From NCBI GenBank assembly GCA_945910005.1, contig OX246740.1, positions 47,662,224-47,726,223 on the forward strand: 64,000 bases of DNA, in the 5' to 3' direction. The stretch is from Isoperla grammatica (taxonomy: Eukaryota; Arthropoda; Insecta; Plecoptera; Perlodidae). Both the position numbers and the translations under genes were made by a program. Below the pieces are notes generated by a model. It saw only the letters and a list, made by a program, of their open reading frames with translations. It made no database searches and had not been told where the DNA came from. Below, piece after piece: positions 59,490 through 64,000 of this stretch (its first letter is position 1; each line of letters starts with the position of its first letter).

Positions 59490-59547
59490 TCCCGAGTATG
59501 ATTAAATAGGCCTACGCATTATGCAAGTATGCATATTGCATGTGGCA

Positions 59548-59870
59548 TACAATAGGGTACGCACAACACCAAAACACAACGAAACAAATTAATTGAACCG
59601 ATCGACAAACAAGCTGTAAAAAAAAAATATGAAGTTCTGAAGTTGGAAAAAACAAACGTTCAGAACGTTTACGAACTTTCAGATAGTTGCTGCATGTCCA
59701 TTACTGAACATAAATTTTAACTGGCGAGCAGTTGCTATCGTTACAACTAATTGTTTCTCCTCATTATTTGCAAAGATATTACTTTGACAGCTTGTTGTTT
59801 GTCCACCAGTTCAATTCATTTATTCCATTGTTGTAGTTCGGCCGTTACGTCACTTGCACGTTCCCTTTAG
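59548..59870. mobile_element. MITE family M1, copy 4
   Basis: ACAACACCAAAACACAACGA left; TGACAGCTTGTTGTTTGTCC and CCATTGTTGTAGTTCGGCCG-TACGTCAC right. More diverged than the other copies. Confidence 0.65.
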
Positions 59871-60574
59871 TGATGGACACAAACTAATTGAGTAATATTA
59901 ATTTTACAACGGAGCCTACTTTTAGCCAGGCCTATACTATTAGTAAAGTTACAACAAACGAACTTGAATGTTACCCTAGGTTTCGGAAGTCCATGGACGT
60001 TCTTTTGTACCCGAGTAAGGCAGTGTAAATATTTGAATGACGTTATCGCCTGTATTTAAAAATTAAACTTACACTAGTGTAGCCAGTGCAGGAGATTTTT
60101 ACACTGGCTATTTAGCTCGTGTAAGACAGGCGAACGAAGTCTAACATTGAATGTGGAACATAAGAAAAGAGTAATTCTTGTTTTTACTCCCTTTTTCAAA
60201 AAGACTTCCACGAACATTTAACGGTCTTTACAATGAATAACAATATTGAAACATCACTTAAATGATGAAATGAATGCTTTCCATTAAAACTTTGATTAAT
60301 AACTATAATAAGGCATATTTGGTCTAGGGTGTAAAAACAAAGATCAGCGTAAGTCAAGTTTACAAACGTAGGAATTTACAGTAGGCCTAAATGGTGGTTG
60401 AAAAATAACCGACGTAAAAACGTTCGAAAATCGTCGAGCTAACCCTCAATGAATGGCATTCGTTACAATTTTCAGGTTAAGAATTGTAAATAATATTGCA
60501 ATTATCGATAAACACGAAAGATAAACGTGGTATATAGTTTAAAAGGGAAAAAACGTTTTTTTCTCTGCACTTAC

Positions 60575-60960
60575 CTATAGCACGGCGAACTACCTGTGAA
60601 CGAGATTTTTCGGACAAACTTTGTTTTACAATTTAACAACATCGGAATTCGATTTCACGATTGATAACGTTTCACTACACACGCGGATATGTAACGAATC
60701 ACTTGATAACACTTTAGATAGTCTCTTATGAAAATAAACACTCGTTTTGAACAAAGTAAGCGGAGTGGAATGTTTTTTGGACTAGACGTGCCACGTAGAT
60801 AAAAAACATGGCGTCGGTCGGCTTGGTTTGGCATCGAGACGATCTACGGTTCTCAGCCTCGTCTGTGATTGGTCGAAACGTATCACGTGACCGAACGAAG
60901 CTCTGTGGTTGGTCGAGAACGAAACGTTCTATTTTGAGCTGATCTTGCACCACGAAAACA
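60575..60960 (-). promoter_or_regulatory. Promoter-like region with possible first exon (minus)
   Basis: Two inverted CCAAT boxes (GTGATTGGTCG at about 60867 and GTGGTTGGTCG at about 60905) and an E-box CACGTG at about 60884 lie in a short, moderately GC-rich island. A consensus donor (CTATAG then GTAAGT) on the minus strand ends at 60575, so 60575 to about 60760 could be a 5' non-coding exon. Target gene and start site are unknown. An ATG in a GCC-like context also occurs on the plus strand at 60809, so the direction is uncertain. Confidence 0.35.
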
Positions 60961-61539
60961 ATTATTTTTAGCCCCCTTCATCCACGAACTATTATTTCCC
61001 AAGCAAAATAGCAGCGACAGATGACCGAACAGTACAATATTTGGTTTTATTATTATTAATTATCTGAGAATTGTTCTTTGTGTAGACGAGATTTTCTTAA
61101 TTTGATGCTCCCTACAAAACAATCCCTACATCGCTATGTGACCACCCCTTACACCCCCGTGACATCCCGACATTCATATTATATACATTTATTTCATATT
61201 AGCCTATATTATTTATAATGTCATATTTGTTATGCAGGGCAGTGATGGTCACACAACTATAGGGGTTGTTGCTTCAAACTATGTCAAACTTAAATTACCT
61301 GCCTGCACTCTAGTAAAATAGACACAGCGAAAAAGTCGGATTGGATGAGGCAAATGCAATGACCGCGTCTGTACCTCTAAATGGAGTGGACAAGCCTACA
61401 ATAAGGAAGCGACGCACCACAGATAACAAATTATCTGTGGACGCACTGTCTGGAGCGAAGGGGCTGGGGGGTGGGGGTACTCAGGTCCCAGGCCAGCTGT
61501 AGCCTTGTTTAGGCGAATCCTACTGCAACGAGAACCCTC

Positions 61540-61745
61540 CCCCCCTCTCTCTCTCTCTCTCTACTCACTACTCTACACTACTCTCTACAGTACTTACTAC
61601 TTTATTACTTCTAGATGCTAGTAATAATGTTATAATGTATGAAATGGTTGGATGGCAGAAAATGCCTCTCCAGCCCTAAATAAAGACGATACCAATCAAT
61701 CAACCAATCAATCTCCCTCTCAATCTCAATCTCGGTCGTCGATTG
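61540..61745 (+). repeat. (CT)n tract and LINE-tail-like sequence
   Basis: CTCTCTCTCTCTCTCT at about 61546-61562, then GGCAGAAAATGCC (hairpin), CCCTAAATAAAGACGATACC and an (AATC)n-like tail. This resembles a non-LTR 3' end. Confidence 0.4.
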
Positions 61746-62315
61746 AAACATGTCAACTAATAAATCGCTGAAAAGAAGTGAATGTAATCTTGAGTATCAG
61801 CTGGTTCTGTTAACAACGCGTAAATGTAGCCTACGCGCATCGCCAAACTAGACAGGATTGCTTCAAAACAGTAAACGATTATGAAGATGGGGGTCAAGTT
61901 TTTTCGTCTACCTACGATTTACTTCGAATTATTTGAGAGACGGGAAGGAACGTACAACGGTACATCACACGATAAGCTACAACATATTAGCAAGAATAGA
62001 CAACAGTCTAGCCACGGTCGCTTTGCCAGTTCCCACGATCACCGAAGTTCAGCAACATCGGGCCGGGTGCGGGTCAGGAGGAGGGTGGGTGACCGCACTT
62101 ATACGAAACACTTTAAACATAGCTTTTAAGAAAGTACCGGTACATGAACAATTGTAAGTTTTTATGTAAATAAATGACAATGCATATGTTACAATGGTTC
62201 TTGTTACACCATATAAAATGTAATTTAAGATCTGCACAATAAATACAATACAATACAATACTAGTAACTAGAGGATTTGAAAGCTTAAGTAACAGCCTAG
62301 GCTGGAATCCCGGCC

Positions 62316-62430
62316 CCTACCCCGAGCCCTACCTAGGCGCGCCCGGTGTTGCTAAGGATTTTTTCTTTATGGGAAATAAAATGCACAAACAATTGTTACA
62401 TATCAACAATGGACGTCCCTAGTGGTATGG
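62316..62430. repeat. Decayed relative of the 34891-35036 MITE
   Basis: CCCGGCCCCTACCCC-AG and GTTGCTAAGG, then TTTATGGGAAATAAAATGCA and CAACAATGG, parallel the TIR and loop (TATTTCCCATAAAC, inverted) of the nested MITE. No gene is recognised in 61746-62639. Confidence 0.4.
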
Positions 62431-62639
62431 GACGGCTCGTCAACTGTTGGTCAATCAAGGTTAGTGGAGGAACCCATAAGACTGGTCAAAGTTACACCGT
62501 ACTTTCGGATGGGACGTAAGCCAATGGTCCCCCGGGTACTTTTCGACAGGAGTAGTCTACGTGCCGGTACCCTAACAGGCTTCCTTACTCCCTTCCTCAT
62601 CATCACAGCTCACTAGATCTAGTGCAGTGCAGGGATGGC

Positions 62640-62937
62640 GAACCTTTTTTGGCTTTAGTGCCATTATTTACAAATTATTGAATTCACTCTGTAAAAGGGG
62701 CAGTACAATTTTCAATTTTAAACAATTATAATGCTTGGCGGGGAACAAATTGCCAGTGTATCAGTTTGTGTGTGCGTGGGGGGGGGGGGGGGGGGGCAAA
62801 TCCCGTCGGAGAAATGTAAGCCTATGCCCGAAATTCCTGGAAAAAGCCTTTGAGGTGTGGTCGATTTGATCCTGATACAATATATTGTACACATTTCTGC
62901 TTGCTAGCCAGAAAGTGCCATTGGTGCGCCATCCCTG
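62640..62937. mobile_element. hAT-like element, about 298 bp
   Basis: Ends CAGGGATGGCGAACC and GGTGCGCCATCCCTG are the classic hAT (CAGGGATGG) type, and the match extends to GTGCAGGGATGG. CTAGTG occurs on both flanks but no full 8-bp duplication aligns. A G run at about 62779-62797 lies inside. Confidence 0.6.
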
Positions 62938-62993
62938 CACTAGTGGGCCCTCGATAAAGAATTATCATTTCATTGGCTTACCTTTGTTCGAAA

Positions 62994-63380
62994 GTCTCCC
63001 TGGCAAAACGGAACCGTTGCGAATTGTTCCATCCACCAATCCGTTATCTGTGGTTCCACCATTCAAATAAATACCGGTCAAAATTAAAATAATAGTTTTA
63101 CAATGGTTTTACACAGATAGAAATCGCACAAAGAATGTGGTTTTAATTACTCGCACTGTTTTTTATGACACTTGGTATTGTACACTTTTAAGTTTCCTGC
63201 CAAAACGGAACCGCTGAGAATTTAAATTACACGGTAGGTACGTACTTGTTCCATCATTCAAATAAATACCGGTCAAAACTAAAATAATAGTTTTACACAT
63301 ATAGAAATCGCACAAGGAATGCAGTTTCAATCACTTGTAGTGTTTTTATGGTTGTTAGTATTGTAAAATGTTAAGTTTCC
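62994..63380 (+). repeat. Tandem duplication, about 195-bp unit, two copies
   Basis: CAAAACGGAACCG, GTTCCATC, ATTCAAATAAATACCGGTCA, AAATAATAGTTTTACA and AGAAATCGCACAA occur in the same order in both units (62994-63192 and 63193-63380), with moderate divergence. Confidence 0.8.
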
Positions 63381-63949
63381 GCGTTTTTAATAGATTATTC
63401 GCACCGGCACATCTTCAGTGAGCAACTACTTGGCGGCCATGTTTTAATTTTGGAACATCGAGTAACGACCTGTACTAGGAAACCATGGATAGGCTCACCA
63501 TAAAGATGAGACACCGGTAGCCATCTTTTCGGCAGCCATGACACAAACTACTTATTGCCTAATCCTGTTATTTCAGTGCCTTTGTAGAGGGAAATACAAT
63601 CTTAATTATTATTAAATGAGAAAAATATCAAGGGGACTTATGTTCCTCGTTTTTTCAGGCGCGAAGAAATGAGAACAGCTGATCAGACCATACGAGCGGA
63701 GCGCTGAAAGCTGTGTCCGCCCATCTATGGTACTATATGTTATAGATCGTTGTCAAAGAAGAGGCTGGTTGTTATTCCGAATTTAAATACCAATTCGATG
63801 AGCAACCCCCAGTGAAGCTTTAAAACCTAAAGTTGTTCACAATGAACTTAATTTGTTACCCTTAGTACATTATTTTTCAATACTGTTACACATTCCTAAC
63901 ATTTCTGAGCACCCATGCTCATTTGTTTGCCGAAGCATGGCCGTAACGA

Positions 63950-63990
63950 CTATTCCCACGATTATCGTGGCACGGTTCTCGTGGGAATAG
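63950..63990. repeat. 12-bp inverted repeat
   Basis: CTATTCCCACGA at 63950-63961 and TCGTGGGAATAG at 63979-63990, with an internal ATCGTGGCACGGT. Probably the terminus of an element continuing past the window. 63381-63949 has no gene seen. Confidence 0.6.
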
Positions 63991-64000
63991 CCTCTACTAT

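Overview
The window looks like intron-rich nuclear DNA of a marine invertebrate animal. An echinoderm or a close deuterostome relative is my best guess. The reasons are three genes with many short GT-AG exons and animal orthologues, long introns full of small transposon remnants, frequent tRNA-derived SINE heads, and many copies of the AGGCCT-type motif seen often in echinoderm genomes. The species assignment is inference. No bacterial operon, CRISPR array or rRNA gene is visible.

Protein-coding genes are confined to the first 22.2 kb. The 3' end of an unrecognised single-pass membrane protein gene (+, 212-1479) is followed by a complete TIMM9 gene (+, 2376-4552, 3 exons, 91 aa). Next is a complete seven-exon Rab GTPase of the RAB32/38/29 group (-, 6495-16015, 219 aa), with a histidine where the catalytic glutamine is expected. 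A five-exon SMG9 gene follows (-, 18234-22179, about 442 aa). These act in separate processes: mitochondrial protein import, vesicle traffic and nonsense-mediated mRNA decay. Their adjacency has no evident functional meaning. I resolved all exon junctions by hand from reading frame, splice sites and family conservation.

From about 22.7 to 33.1 kb lies a head-to-tail array of a unit of about 1,485 bp. There are six full units, plus truncated and decayed ones at both ends. Each unit carries two related tRNA-like modules with A-box and B-box-like sequences, and two module types (A and B) are shuffled among the units. This is the most unusual structure in the window.

From 33 to 64 kb I see no convincing protein gene. 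The region is packed with repeats: nested MITEs at 34.7-35.4 kb, a mobile element with an internal minisatellite at 36.7-37.1 kb, and a 1.2-kb inverted-repeat element split by a LINE tail at 38.4-39.6 kb. A foldback with a Penelope/hammerhead-like core lies at 41.2-41.6 kb. A 1.7-kb tandem duplication with a seemingly identical core lies at 45.6-49.0 kb, and an 80-bp minisatellite of ten copies at 51.2-52.0 kb. Four non-autonomous hAT elements have exact 8-bp target-site duplications (3.2, 19.6, 52.4 and 54.1 kb). A CCAAT/E-box promoter-like segment with a splice donor (about 60.6-60.96 kb, minus) and two isolated exon-like intervals may mark an unrecognised minus-strand gene.
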